In this document: positions 1 to 9,800 of the stretch, one piece after another
Numbering within the stretch: the stretch's first letter is position 1
How the letters are laid out: each line of letters starts with the position of its first letter
Source of the DNA: Lachnospiraceae bacterium
GTDB taxonomy: Bacteria > Bacillota > Clostridia > Lachnospirales > Lachnospiraceae
Length of the DNA stretch: 64,000 nt
Assembly: GCA_017617545.1 (NCBI GenBank)
Contig: JAFZVZ010000035.1
Span: 39,347-103,346, forward strand
Direction: 5' to 3'
Translations under genes and position numbers: made by a program
The notes under the pieces: generated by a model
What the model was told of the DNA's origin: nothing
The model's database searches: none
What the model saw: the letters and a program-made list of their open reading frames with translations, nothing else

Positions 1-198
1 CAGAGAAGGCTCTGTCCGGTCAGCGGAATCTTAGAGAGAACGGAGCTTCCGAAACGAGACAGCTTTGCGGCAATCCCTATATTCTACGGTTGTAGAATTT
101 ACGGGCTTTTGCTCTCGGAAATGAACGAGTACACGGCCGACCGCGGCAACATCGTAGCTGACCAGCTCGGAAGAACGCTGCGGATCAACGGACTGTGA
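1..198 (+). CDS. 3' end of an unidentified protein, possibly the sensor part of a signalling protein
   Basis: An open frame runs in from the left edge and ends at TGA 196-198, giving 65 C-terminal residues. The tail has a hydrophobic stretch around IPIFYGCRIYGLLLSEM followed by a helix-like end. That loosely recalls the sensor segments attached to GGDEF or LacI-type regulators in Clostridia, but this is only a resemblance. Seventeen bases separate it from the next gene, so the two may be co-transcribed. The upstream part is missing and I do not assign a function. Confidence 0.45.
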   Translation, partial: QRRLCPVSGILERTELPKRDSFAAIPIFYGCRIYGLLLSEMNEYTADRGNIVADQLGRTLRINGL

Positions 199-215
199 TC
201 AGGAGGTAAATAACA

Positions 216-785
216 ATGGGTAAACTGAATTGGAAGGCCGGCAACATGCTCTATCCGGTGCCGGTGGTTATGGTGAGCTGCAAGAAGCCCGGGGCTGACG
301 AGAAGCCGAACATCGTGACGCTCGCGTGGGCGGGCACGATCTGCTCCGATCCGGTGATGCTGTCCGTGTCGATCCGCCCTGAGCGGTATTCGCACGAGAT
401 CATCGAGGAGAGCGGCGAGTTTGTGGTCAACCTTGTGACTGAGGAGCTTGCGGAGTCGTGTGACTGGTGCGGCGTGCGTTCCGGACGCGACTACGACAAA
501 TTCAGCGAGCGCAACCTGACCGAGTACCGCTCGGACTACATGGAGACGCCTGCCATCGCGGAGAGCCCGGTCAACCTGTACTGCAAGGTAAAGAAGGTGG
601 AGCGCCTCGGCTCGCACGACATGTACATCGCGGAGGTCACGGGTGTCACCGTCGACGACCGCTACATGGACGAGAAGGGACGCTTCGATCTTGAGGCCGC
701 CAACCTTGTCGCTTACTCGCACGGTGTGTACCACGCGCTCGGCGAGAAGCTCGGAACCTTCGGGTACTCCGTAAAGAAGCAGTGA
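216..785 (+). CDS. Flavin reductase-like / flavoredoxin family protein
   Basis: A 189-residue protein of the FMN-binding flavin reductase-like fold. It has the family start (a short lead, then YPVPVVMVSC), the central NIVTLAWAGTICSDPVMLSVSIRP segment read in two parts, and FVVNLV. Such proteins bind FMN and transfer electrons in the cytoplasm of anaerobes; the partner here is unknown. The start has an AGGAGG site eight bases upstream. Its length matches single-domain flavoredoxins. A strong terminator follows directly. Confidence 0.85.
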   Translation: MGKLNWKAGNMLYPVPVVMVSCKKPGADEKPNIVTLAWAGTICSDPVMLSVSIRPERYSHEIIEESGEFVVNLVTEELAESCDWCGVRSGRDYDKFSERNLTEYRSDYMETPAIAESPVNLYCKVKKVERLGSHDMYIAEVTGVTVDDRYMDEKGRFDLEAANLVAYSHGVYHALGEKLGTFGYSVKKQ

Positions 786-807
786 GATAATTCAACGGAA
801 CATAACA

Positions 808-845
808 AAAGCCGCAGGCGATCCTGCGGCTTTGTTTTTTTTGTT
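808..845 (+). terminator. Rho-independent terminator after the flavin reductase gene
   Basis: A perfect 11-bp stem (AAAGCCGCAGG with its complement) around a CGAT loop, followed by a long T run. It ends the rightward unit and lies just before the convergent surface-protein gene. Confidence 0.9.
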
Positions 846-890
846 CGATTTTGCCTTGTTGTAACGCCGAACGGCCTGCGTTGCCTGCGA

Positions 891-2324
891 TCACTGCTTC
901 CTGTTTCGCTGCTTCCTGCGCGCTAACATGCGCTTGCGCTCCCTTCGGTGAAGGATCACCTGCGCCGTCAGCACCGCGCCGACGATGAAGAGAATGCCGC
1001 AAGCGATCGGAAGGAGCGGGTTGACCTTGTCGTCGTCCCCGGACTTCTTCGTGTCGTCCGATGAGGATTTCGTATCCTTGCCGTCATCGGGCGCCGGCGT
1101 CGGGGTAGAAGTGGGTGTCGGCGTCGGGGTGAGACTGGGGATTTCCTGCCGCAGCACGGCACCGCAGCTGACGCATGTGTACTCGGCGAGACCGGGCGCT
1201 TCCACCGTTGCTTCGGTCACGACATTGAAATCGGCCGAAAGTGTGTGCACGGGGGTCGTGTACTGGTCGCGGTACGAGTACCCGCATGTCTTGCAGGTGT
1301 GCTCCGTGTAGCCGGGAGCCTCACCGGCCGCGTCGTGGACGGCATCCTCGAAATCGGGATTGTCGCACATGTGCGGCAACAGATTGACTGAGTAATCCTT
1401 GCGCTCGTCGCGCTTGAAGTCGAAGGTGTTGTTGGCCTCGCTGAACTTGTGGTCCATGACCTCGCCGAAGTCCTTCACGCAGTAGGCGCGCCGGTTTGTA
1501 TTGTCCTCGAAAAATGTGATAAACCCTTTGAGGGTGTTGTTCTTCACAAAGCCGTCGCGGTCGAACCGCTTCGGGTAAATGATGTACATGCCGACCATAC
1601 CGCCGCTGTGCACGTAGCCGTGGTCGGAGATGTAACCGGCGATATCGATCGTGCAGCCGTCGATGTCGGGATAGCCCGCGCCGCAGATGCCGCCGAGATA
1701 CTGCTCGTCGCGGTTGGCCTTGTCCAGGTCGGTGTTCACGAGTGTCACGTCGATCACGCAGTCGCGGATGACCGCGTTGCCGTAGCCGATGACGCCGCCG
1801 ACGCCGAACATCCGTCCGTTGTCCACGTCGAGGCGGATCGAGCCGACGACCTCACAATTCTCGATCACGGTCTCCGAGGCGAAGCCCGCGATGCCTCCTA
1901 AGAAGCAGTCACCGTCGAAATTGTGCATCAGGTCGATGCCGAGCAGGCGGACTCCGGTGATCGAAGCATTTTCCGCGATCGCGAACAACCCCGCGAAATG
2001 TGTGTCGTACGTCTTGCGGTTGCCGTCATAGGTCACGCGTGTCTCCTCGGACACCGCTGCCTTGTTCAGGTTGAGAATGTAATGACCGTTGCCTTTGAAC
2101 CTACCGGTGAACGTGATGGCCGGCCACTCGACGCCGTTTAAGTCAATGTCGGTCATAAGTTCATACGTGCCCGCGGGATTGTCCTTTATCGTGAGCAGAT
2201 CGTCCACGGAGTAGATCTTTACCGGGGCGCCGGAGACGGGTTCGTCCGCGAGCGCGATGTTTCCGAGCACAAGGACCGCGGTCATCGTCAGAATAAGAGC
2301 CAATACGATCTTGAATCGTTTCAT
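891..2324 (-). CDS. Secreted, membrane-anchored surface protein with GLUG-like region
   Basis: A 477-residue protein with an N-terminal signal peptide (MKRFKIVLALILTMTAVLVL) and an extracellular body that begins YELMTDIDLNG, as in GLUG-type or beta-helix adhesin-like proteins. Two CxxC segments follow (CKTCGY, CVSCGA), then a Thr-Pro linker, one transmembrane helix and an Arg/Lys-rich tail. The start at 2324 is chosen because GGGAGG sits seven bases upstream and the signal peptide begins there; 12 more in-frame upstream codons lack such support. It is a single-gene leftward unit with its own promoter. The ligand is unknown. Confidence 0.75.
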   Translation of the reverse strand: MKRFKIVLALILTMTAVLVLGNIALADEPVSGAPVKIYSVDDLLTIKDNPAGTYELMTDIDLNGVEWPAITFTGRFKGNGHYILNLNKAAVSEETRVTYDGNRKTYDTHFAGLFAIAENASITGVRLLGIDLMHNFDGDCFLGGIAGFASETVIENCEVVGSIRLDVDNGRMFGVGGVIGYGNAVIRDCVIDVTLVNTDLDKANRDEQYLGGICGAGYPDIDGCTIDIAGYISDHGYVHSGGMVGMYIIYPKRFDRDGFVKNNTLKGFITFFEDNTNRRAYCVKDFGEVMDHKFSEANNTFDFKRDERKDYSVNLLPHMCDNPDFEDAVHDAAGEAPGYTEHTCKTCGYSYRDQYTTPVHTLSADFNVVTEATVEAPGLAEYTCVSCGAVLRQEIPSLTPTPTPTSTPTPAPDDGKDTKSSSDDTKKSGDDDKVNPLLPIACGILFIVGAVLTAQVILHRRERKRMLARRKQRNRKQ

Positions 2325-2408
2325 TGTATGCCTCCCTCGGCGCATGGTGTCAGCAGACACCCGGCGGGCCGCAATAAAGCTGCGGGGACACGCCGCGCCA
2401 CAAGCGAT

Positions 2409-2437
2409 ATGATAGCAGATTACCGCCGAGAAAGCAA
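2409..2437 (-). promoter_or_regulatory. Promoter of the leftward surface-protein gene
   Basis: On the minus strand TTGCTT, 17 bases, then TATCAT, about 85 bases before the start codon at 2324. Confidence 0.55.
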
Positions 2438-2504
2438 GAAGCGGGGCGAGGAAGCTTTCCTTTCAAAAAGTATCGGATACAGCAAGAACAGCATAGGAAA
2501 ATCC

Positions 2505-2533
2505 TTTTCAACGCCGTGAGGATGTGCTATCAT
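2505..2533 (+). promoter_or_regulatory. Probable promoter of the AEC transporter gene
   Basis: TTTTCA, a 17-base spacer and TATCAT lie about 65 bases before the start at 2600. The -35 is weak, so this is a modest prediction. Confidence 0.4.
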
Positions 2534-2599
2534 GAATTGCGTTTGGGAAAATGACAGGGAGCCGTCACCGGCCTGCCTGATTGATACAGGGGTATACCC

Positions 2600-3649
2600 A
2601 TGAGTTTGAGTGTGATACTTCAGCAGATGGGCGTTATCTGCATCCTCGTCTCCATCGGGATCTACATGCAGAAACGCAACATCGCTGACAATCTGACATC
2701 GAAGAAGCTGTCCGCCATCGTCGTGGACATCTGCAACCCGGCGCTGATCCTGGCGTCGATCCTTGGCGGAGGTCTGACGGCGACGCACCGCGACCTGCTG
2801 ATCGCGGCAGCGCTCGGCGCGGGACTGTACGCGCTGCTTGTCGTGCTCGGGTTCGTGCTTCCGCGCATACTGCGTGTGGAGCCGGAGAACCGTCGCTTTT
2901 ACAACCTGATGACCGTTTACACAAACACCGGCTTTCTTGGGATCCCGGTCGCGAGAGCGGTGCTCCCGGCGAACTCGATCTTGTACGTGATCGTCGTCAA
3001 CGTATTCTACAGCCTTCTGTTCTATACGCACGGCATGGCGATCCTCGGGAACGGACCGAAAGCGCGGGAGGCAGAGAAGAACGGCGAGAGCGGGGAAGTG
3101 GACGCGGTTGCGACCGATGACGAGGCGGTTGGCGCGAAGAGCGGTGTACAGACCGGCGCGGTGAGCAAAGAAAAGAGAGGTTTTGCCTCGACATTCCGCC
3201 AGGCGATCAACCCCGGCACGGTCATGGCGATCTTCAGCCTGGTGGTGTTCTGGTTTGACCTGAAGCTGCCGCCGATCCTGGCCAACACCGTGAGCTACGT
3301 CGGCAACGCCACGGTGTTCCTGTCGATGGCGCTGCTCGGAATCAACATCGCGCGCTCGCATTTCGCGGAGCATATGAAAAACGCGAGGATATGGGTGTAC
3401 ATCGCGCTTCGCCTGGTGCTGCTGCCGACGGTGATCATGCTCGTGATGAACGCATTTTCCTTCGACCCTGCCGCGACGCTCGCAATGGGACTGATGGCGG
3501 CAGTGCCGGTCGGCAACCTGCCGATGATCCAGGCCGAGAAGATCGGCGAGGATACGAGCATACTGACGGCCGCGATCGCGGTGACGACGGCGGTGTCGAT
3601 GGTGACGATCACGGCGCTGGTGTTCGCATTTTCCGCGCTGTTATACTGA
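2600..3649 (+). CDS. AEC (auxin efflux carrier) family transporter
   Basis: A 349-residue integral membrane protein of the AEC/membrane transport family. The N-terminal helix is followed by the family signature around KLSAIVVDICNPALILAS, with repeated hydrophobic helices at both ends and a charged cytoplasmic loop near residues 155-190. In bacteria the family exports or imports small organic anions such as malate; the substrate is not readable here. The loop is unusually Glu/Gly-rich. It is transcribed alone or with the next gene 27 bases downstream. Confidence 0.85.
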   Translation: MSLSVILQQMGVICILVSIGIYMQKRNIADNLTSKKLSAIVVDICNPALILASILGGGLTATHRDLLIAAALGAGLYALLVVLGFVLPRILRVEPENRRFYNLMTVYTNTGFLGIPVARAVLPANSILYVIVVNVFYSLLFYTHGMAILGNGPKAREAEKNGESGEVDAVATDDEAVGAKSGVQTGAVSKEKRGFASTFRQAINPGTVMAIFSLVVFWFDLKLPPILANTVSYVGNATVFLSMALLGINIARSHFAEHMKNARIWVYIALRLVLLPTVIMLVMNAFSFDPAATLAMGLMAAVPVGNLPMIQAEKIGEDTSILTAAIAVTTAVSMVTITALVFAFSALLY

Positions 3650-3676
3650 CTGCGGCAATGTTAGGGGTGAGAACTT

Positions 3677-4600
3677 ATGAAGACAAAGGATTGCATCAAA
3701 AACTATCAGGAAAACAGTGAGGAGGCGTTTCGCGTTCCGGACATCGGCAAGGGGTTCATCCCGCAGGGGATCACCTACGATGCGGAGCGGAAGTGCTTCC
3801 TGATCACGGGGTATATGATGTACGGCGGAGCTTCGCCGATCTACGTCATCGACGCGGCGACGAAACAGTGCGTCAAAACCGTGCGTATGGCTCACCCGAA
3901 CGGAAAGCGGTTCCGCGGGCATGCCGGCGGTTTGTCGTTATATCAGGGCTCGGTGTACATTGCAGGCAGCACAAAGTCGTGCATGTACCGGTATGACCTG
4001 AAAGACATCTATAACGCGCCCGACAAAAGCCGTGTGAGCTACCGGGATGTTGTCATGTTACGATCGGAAAATGATTACTACCGCGTGTCCTGGACTTCCA
4101 CGGACGAGGAGCTTTTGTACGCGGGAGAATTTTACCGGAAGGGACCGCTGTTCTACACGGCTGCCTCCCACAAGATCGCGGTCGATCAAAATACGGAGTT
4201 CGGAGGGTTGATGATCGGGTTTACTCTTGAGGACAACAAGCCGGTTCCGAAGGTTGCGTATTCCCTCTGCAACAATGCGCAGGGCGCGTGCTTCCATGAC
4301 GGAAAGCTGTATCTGTCGGTGGCGTACGGGTATCGCCCGTCCCATATCAGGACATATGATCTGAAGCGTCTTCCGCAGTCCGGCACGATCCGCATCCTGG
4401 AGACAGAGGTGCCGCTCTATATTCTCGGCGGCGGAGCGGAGGAGATAATCAAAGAAATCTCCCCGATGTCCGAGGAGATCGTAATTGTCGACAGGAAAAT
4501 GTACATCGTCTCGGAGTATGCGTCCAACCTCTACCTTCTCGGAAAGTTGCGCAAGGCAAACCGTGTTTACGCGACGGAAGTCAAATGGTTCTCCGAATAG
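3677..4600 (+). CDS. Conserved hypothetical, beta-propeller-like protein
   Basis: A 307-residue soluble protein without a signal peptide. Repeating blocks of the type GITYD...FLITGYM, LSLYQGSVYIAG, YAGEFYR and GKLYLSVAYGY suggest a YncE/NHL-like beta-propeller, as in proteins that read or track ligands. No catalytic motif is evident. The start has GGGGTGAG upstream. It sits 27 bases after the AEC transporter, so the two are probably co-transcribed. I do not recognise a specific family name. Confidence 0.6.
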   Translation: MKTKDCIKNYQENSEEAFRVPDIGKGFIPQGITYDAERKCFLITGYMMYGGASPIYVIDAATKQCVKTVRMAHPNGKRFRGHAGGLSLYQGSVYIAGSTKSCMYRYDLKDIYNAPDKSRVSYRDVVMLRSENDYYRVSWTSTDEELLYAGEFYRKGPLFYTAASHKIAVDQNTEFGGLMIGFTLEDNKPVPKVAYSLCNNAQGACFHDGKLYLSVAYGYRPSHIRTYDLKRLPQSGTIRILETEVPLYILGGGAEEIIKEISPMSEEIVIVDRKMYIVSEYASNLYLLGKLRKANRVYATEVKWFSE

Positions 4601-4635
4601 GTGATGTTTGACGAAGACTGATAAATAACAAATAA

Positions 4636-4671
4636 GGGCTGAGCGCGCAATGGCACGTTCAGCCCGTTTTT
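4636..4671 (+). terminator. Terminator after the propeller-like gene
   Basis: GGGCTGA pairs with TCAGCCC around an imperfect GC-rich stem, followed by GTTTTT. It lies between two convergent genes. Confidence 0.8.
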
Positions 4672-4698
4672 ATGCTTCGGTTCCGGATCACGGTCCGC

Positions 4699-6084
4699 TC
4701 AGGAATAGATGAAGGCGGTGAAGCAGAGGAAAATCAGGGAGGCGATGATGATGCCGTAGCTGATCAGGATGTGTTTTTTCTCCAAAGTAAGATCCTTCAC
4801 CTCAAACGGATTCTTTTTGAAACCGGTGATCTCGCGGACCAGACCTACCATCGATTTTTCGTGCTTGAAACGCTCGGCCTTCTTTCCCTTTTGGAACTCA
4901 CCCTGGAACATTCGGAAGGAAAGCGGTTCCAGAACGGAGGGACACAGAAACAGCAGACTTTCCAGGCAGTTTATGATGATACGTTTGGTTTCCGCGGGAT
5001 AATCGCGGATGGATTTATCATCCAAAAGATCCTTGAACTGTGCCTGCGCCTTCTTCTGACGGATCTTCCCGCTGCGTCCGTAGATAAAGAATATCACGAA
5101 AATGAGAACGACAGAAATGATGAACGCGGTGTAATCCGTCCAATCGGCGGAGTGGAACGTTCCGGTGGAAAATATGTACAGAACCGGGAAGAAAGCAACA
5201 CACGCGAGCTCCGTAAACAGCGAGTTATTCCGCTGAAACGCGATCCGACGGAACAGGTAGGAGGCGAATCCCACAAAGATCAGAAGGAGGTAAAGACCCC
5301 ACTGCGGCAGAAGAACGGACGAGCTGTCGGACGAGGTCATGTACACGTAGATCATGCTGCCGAAGAGAGCACCGAAGCCCAGAAAATCGAAGGAGAACAG
5401 TCCTTTCTTCTCGTCCGAATAATCGAGGGCGAGATCCTCCGGGGTGATGATGACGCCGGGCAGCAGTTTCTTGTTGCCCGAAATACGTCCTTCCGCAACG
5501 GCTTTCTGTGTCGCCGCGGCATCGTGGAAACTCGTATAATTCAGAAGATCGGCGGATCTCTCGCGGATCATGAATTTTCGCTTCTGAAAGCGGTCACGGG
5601 ACAGGGTTCTCTTGATCAGACCGAAGAGATTGGCGGGGTTGTTCAAAAGTTTCGACTCCTCGATGAAGCGGGAGAACGAGGGAACTACGGAACGGGATAT
5701 GATATCCTTCATGTCCTCACCGCTGTTTTTGTTCTTCGGGTCGAAGTAACGGGTAAGGAACACGTCATTGACGATGTTTTTGAGCTTTCCGTAGAAATGC
5801 TTCTGCGACAGGGCGTTTAAAAGAAACGCGACGAAGCAGATCCCGAACGCCACGAGATTGGGAACGGTGATCCCGCGGCTGTGCATGTTCATGATCGTCA
5901 GCAGAACGGCGGCCAGCGAGCACTCATAGGTGACGGCCTCGTAAACCACGAAGAATTTGCAGAGAAGAACGTGGGTGAATGCGACGAATATGATGACAAA
6001 CAGGCATTCGTAGGAAGAAAAGAACAGTGTTCGGAAGAGCCAGCCGAGCCCCTTGAACAGTTGGATCAGCAGATCAAGTATCAT
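4699..6084 (-). CDS. Unknown multi-pass membrane protein
   Basis: A 461-residue protein with about eight predicted membrane helices: three near the N-terminus (residues about 20-105), three to four at 230-345, and one at the C-terminus ending in TAFIYS. A long charged segment at about 115-220 and another at 350-435 would be cytoplasmic. No recognisable motif was found. The start has AAAGGAGG ten bases upstream. It follows the small single-helix gene at 6099 by 14 bases on the same strand, so they form a two-gene unit and may act as one complex. Confidence 0.6.
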   Translation of the reverse strand: MILDLLIQLFKGLGWLFRTLFFSSYECLFVIIFVAFTHVLLCKFFVVYEAVTYECSLAAVLLTIMNMHSRGITVPNLVAFGICFVAFLLNALSQKHFYGKLKNIVNDVFLTRYFDPKNKNSGEDMKDIISRSVVPSFSRFIEESKLLNNPANLFGLIKRTLSRDRFQKRKFMIRERSADLLNYTSFHDAAATQKAVAEGRISGNKKLLPGVIITPEDLALDYSDEKKGLFSFDFLGFGALFGSMIYVYMTSSDSSSVLLPQWGLYLLLIFVGFASYLFRRIAFQRNNSLFTELACVAFFPVLYIFSTGTFHSADWTDYTAFIISVVLIFVIFFIYGRSGKIRQKKAQAQFKDLLDDKSIRDYPAETKRIIINCLESLLFLCPSVLEPLSFRMFQGEFQKGKKAERFKHEKSMVGLVREITGFKKNPFEVKDLTLEKKHILISYGIIIASLIFLCFTAFIYS

Positions 6085-6098
6085 TCCGGGTGCCTCCT

Positions 6099-6611
6099 TT
6101 ACTCAACGTGTTCCAGGAACACGATTGCGGAATCCAGCTTTTCCAGGTAGTCTTTCCGCAACTTCGGGAGCTGGTTTCCGTAAAACTCATGGAACCGGAT
6201 CCCGACCAGGGATTCCGTCTTCTCTTCGCAGCAGCGCTTCAACTGGCTCGACAGTACGATGCTGTCGGAGAAGAGCTTCTGCAGTTCCGGGAAACGGTCG
6301 TACCACCTGCTTCGTCCCCAGAACCGGAACGCGGTGATGATGCGGAGCGTGTTATTGATCTCGTCGATGGCAACGGAGGTATCCCAAGTATCCTGCATTT
6401 TTTCGGAAAGTTCCTTCTTCTCGTTCGCGGTCTCGTCGATAACTTCGATGATCTCTCGGTCTTTGTACAGGGTTTCCAGGTACTTCTTTTTCTTCTTGTA
6501 AAACTCCATGTTGTCTTCGTCGTTCCGGTCGATCAGCCACATGTAAAGCGAAAACAACAGAGCGACGACGGTGAAAACACAGGAGACGATTTCCAAAATA
6601 CTCGATAGCAT
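6099..6611 (-). CDS. Unknown small protein with one N-terminal membrane helix
   Basis: A 170-residue protein starting MLSSILEIVS, with one membrane helix at residues about 6-28. The rest is a mostly helical, charged cytoplasmic domain with Lys-rich (EFYKKKKKYLETLYKD) and Glu-rich stretches suggestive of coiled coil. The start at 6611 has GAGGAA seven bases upstream; an in-frame start 19 codons earlier lacks a site. It is the first gene of a pair with the large membrane protein downstream. Function unknown. Confidence 0.6.
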   Translation of the reverse strand: MLSSILEIVSCVFTVVALLFSLYMWLIDRNDEDNMEFYKKKKKYLETLYKDREIIEVIDETANEKKELSEKMQDTWDTSVAIDEINNTLRIITAFRFWGRSRWYDRFPELQKLFSDSIVLSSQLKRCCEEKTESLVGIRFHEFYGNQLPKLRKDYLEKLDSAIVFLEHVE

Positions 6612-6742
6612 GGGCAATTCCTCGCTGATTGTATGTGGTATCGTAGTTCGAACACAAATATATGCCACAATCTTACACCGATACAGGCAGAAAATCCACA
6701 GGAAAATGAGAAATCCGGCCAGGATTTTCCGTGGCCTGTTTC

Positions 6743-6771
6743 TTGATTCGAACCGCGAAAAATGCTATAAT
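6743..6771 (+). promoter_or_regulatory. dnaE promoter
   Basis: TTGATT, 17 bases, TATAAT, ending 31 bases before the dnaE start. Confidence 0.85.
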
Positions 6772-6802
6772 GAAAAACAACGATTCGAGAAAGGAAGACC
6801 CC

Positions 6803-9800
6803 ATGGATTTTACGCATTTACATGTGCATACGGAGTACAGTCTGCTGGACGGCTCGGGTAAGATCAAGGAGATGGTGCACCGTGCGAAGGAACTCGGCAT
6901 GGACGCGCTTGCGATCACGGACCACGGCGTCATGTACGGTGTCATCGACTTCTATCGCGCATGTCTTGCGGAGGGGATCAAGCCGGTGATCGGCTGCGAG
7001 GTTTATGTGGCGCAGGGATCGCGGTTTGACAAGACCGGGACGGTCAGCGAGAAGCGATACTACCATATGGTTCTTCTCGCGGAAAATGATCTCGGCTACA
7101 AAAACCTGATGAAGATCGTTTCCAAGGGCTTTACCGAAGGCTTTTACTATAAACCGCGCGTGGACTATGAGCTTTTAGAGAAGTACCACGAGGGTCTGAT
7201 CGCGCTGTCCGCCTGCCTCGCGGGCGAGATCCCTTCTCTGATCCGCATGAACCTGTATGAGGATGCGGTAGATTGCGCAAAGAAGTTGCAGGGGATATTC
7301 GGGGAGGACAATTTCTTCCTCGAGCTGCAGGACCACGGCATTCCGGACCAGAAGCTGGTCAACCAGGCGCTTTTGCGGATGAACAAGGAGACGGGCATCC
7401 CGCTTGTCTGCACGAACGATATTCATTACGTGAAGGCCGACGACTGGGAGGCGCACGACGTGCTTCTGTGCATCCAGACGCAGGCGAAGGTGCAGGATGA
7501 GGACCGCATGCGCTACGAGGGCGGTCAGTATTACATGAAGTCGGCGGAGGAGATGGCGGCTCTGTTCCCGTACGCGCCGGAGGCGCTCGCGAACACGAAG
7601 AAGATCTCGGACCGCTGCCATGTGGAGATCGAGTTCGGGCACTACAAGCTGCCCGTGTTTGAGGTGCCGGAGGGCTACACCGCGTACGATTACCTCGAGG
7701 AGCTGTGCCGCGCCGGTCTCAAGGAGCGCTACCCGGACAACTACGAGGAGCATGAAGAGCGGTTGATGTACGAGCTCACGACGATCCGCACGATGGGGTT
7801 CGTCGATTACTTCCTGATCGTGTGGGACTTCATCCGCTACGCGAAGGAGCATGACATCCCTGTCGGCCCCGGACGAGGCAGCGGCGCCGGTAGTATCGTC
7901 GCATATTCATTGAAGATCACGGACATCGATCCGATCCGGTACTCGCTCATTTTCGAGCGTTTCCTGAACCCGGAGCGTCAGACGATGCCCGATATCGATG
8001 TGGACTTCTGTTACGAACGCAGACAGGAGGTCATCGATTATGTTGTGAAGCGCTACGGCGAGGACCACGTCGTACAGATCGTCACGTTCGGTACGCTGCA
8101 GGCGCGCGGTGTCATCCGCGACGTCGGACGCGCGATGGACCTTCCGTACGCGAGAGTGGACGCCGTCGCCAAGATGGTTCCGATGGAACTCGGCATGAAC
8201 ATCAAGAAGGCGCTCGACGTCAGCAAGGAGCTGTCGGGTGTTGTCGCGTCGGATGCCGAGATCGCGAAGCTCATCGACTACGCGAAGAGGCTGGAGGGAC
8301 TTCCCAGACACACCTCGATGCACGCGGCGGGCGTGGTCATCGCGCCGGCTCCCGCGGACGATCTTGTGCCGCTGTCGAGATCTGCCGACGGCACGATCAC
8401 GACGCAGTACACGATGACGACACTCGAGGAGCTCGGACTTCTCAAGATGGATTTCCTGGGACTTCGTACGCTCACGGTCATCAAGGACGCGGAGGACATG
8501 GTCCGCGAGGAGAAACCGGATTTTTCAATCGAGAAGGTTTCCTACGACGATCCCGCGGTGTATGACCTGCTTGCCTCCGGTAAGACCGAGGGTATTTTCC
8601 AGTTGGAAAGCGCGGGCATGAAAGCGTTCATGAAGGAACTGAAGCCGCGGTGTCTTGAGGATGTCATCGCAGGCATCAGCCTGTACCGCCCGGGCCCGAT
8701 GGATTTCATTCCGAAGTACATTGCGGGCAAGGACGATCAGGAGCACATCACATACGACTGTGAACAGCTGCGTCCGATTTTGGAATCGACCTACGGCTGT
8801 ATCGTATATCAGGAGCAGGTTATGCAGATCGTGCGTGACCTCGCCGGGTACAGCTTCGGACGAAGCGACCTGGTGCGACGCGCGATGAGCAAGAAGAAGG
8901 CGGAGGTTATGGCCAAGGAGCGCCAGAACTTCGTCTTCGGCAACGAGGAAGCGAACGTGCCTGGCTGTGTGGCCAACGGCATTCCCGCCGAGGTGGCCAA
9001 CCGTATCTTCGACGAGATGACGGATTTTGCCAGCTACGCGTTCAACAAGTCGCACGCCGCGTGCTACGCGGTCGTTGCCTACCGTACGGCGTACCTGAAG
9101 AGATATTATCCCGCGGAGTTCATGGCGGCTCTGATGACGTCCGTCATCGACAACGGTGACAAGGTTTCCGGGTATATCGCGACGCTGCGGCCGATGGGCA
9201 TTCAGCTTCTTCCGCCCGACATCAACGAGGGCGTCGCGGCGTTCAGCGTCGGACGCGCGGAGGACGGAAAGAAGGCGATCCGCTACGGCTTATCGGCGAT
9301 CCGCGGCCTCGGCACGCAGGTGATCGACGCGATCGTACGAGAGCGCGAGAGCAACGGACCGTTCACGTCGCTCACGGATTTCATCACGCGGATGAACGGC
9401 AGGGAAGCGAACAAGCGCACGATCGAAAACTTTATCAAGGCGGGCGCGTTTGACAGTCTGCCGGGCACGCGCAAGCAGATGATGCAGGCGTACGCGGCGA
9501 TCGTGGATGACACGGCGGCCGATCGCAAGAAGCAGATGACCGGGCAAATGTCCCTGTTTGATTTTATGAACCCCGAGGAGAAGCCGACGGAAGTCTTCCC
9601 GGATTGCGGAGAGTTCTCCAAGGAGGAGATGCTCAACTTCGAGAAGGAAGTGCTCGGCATCTATGTCAGTGGCCATCCGCTGGAGGCGGATTACGACCTT
9701 CTCCAGAAGCAGGTGACGGCGCAGACGATCGATTTCAACCTCGACGAGGAGACCGGCCTTCCGAACGTGAAGGACGGCGCGACATACATTATCGGCGGAC

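Noticed and set aside
4672-5820. Long open frame opposite the membrane protein gene
   Set aside because: It lacks a ribosome site and family motifs, and the minus-strand frame encodes a credible membrane protein. It follows from codon bias.
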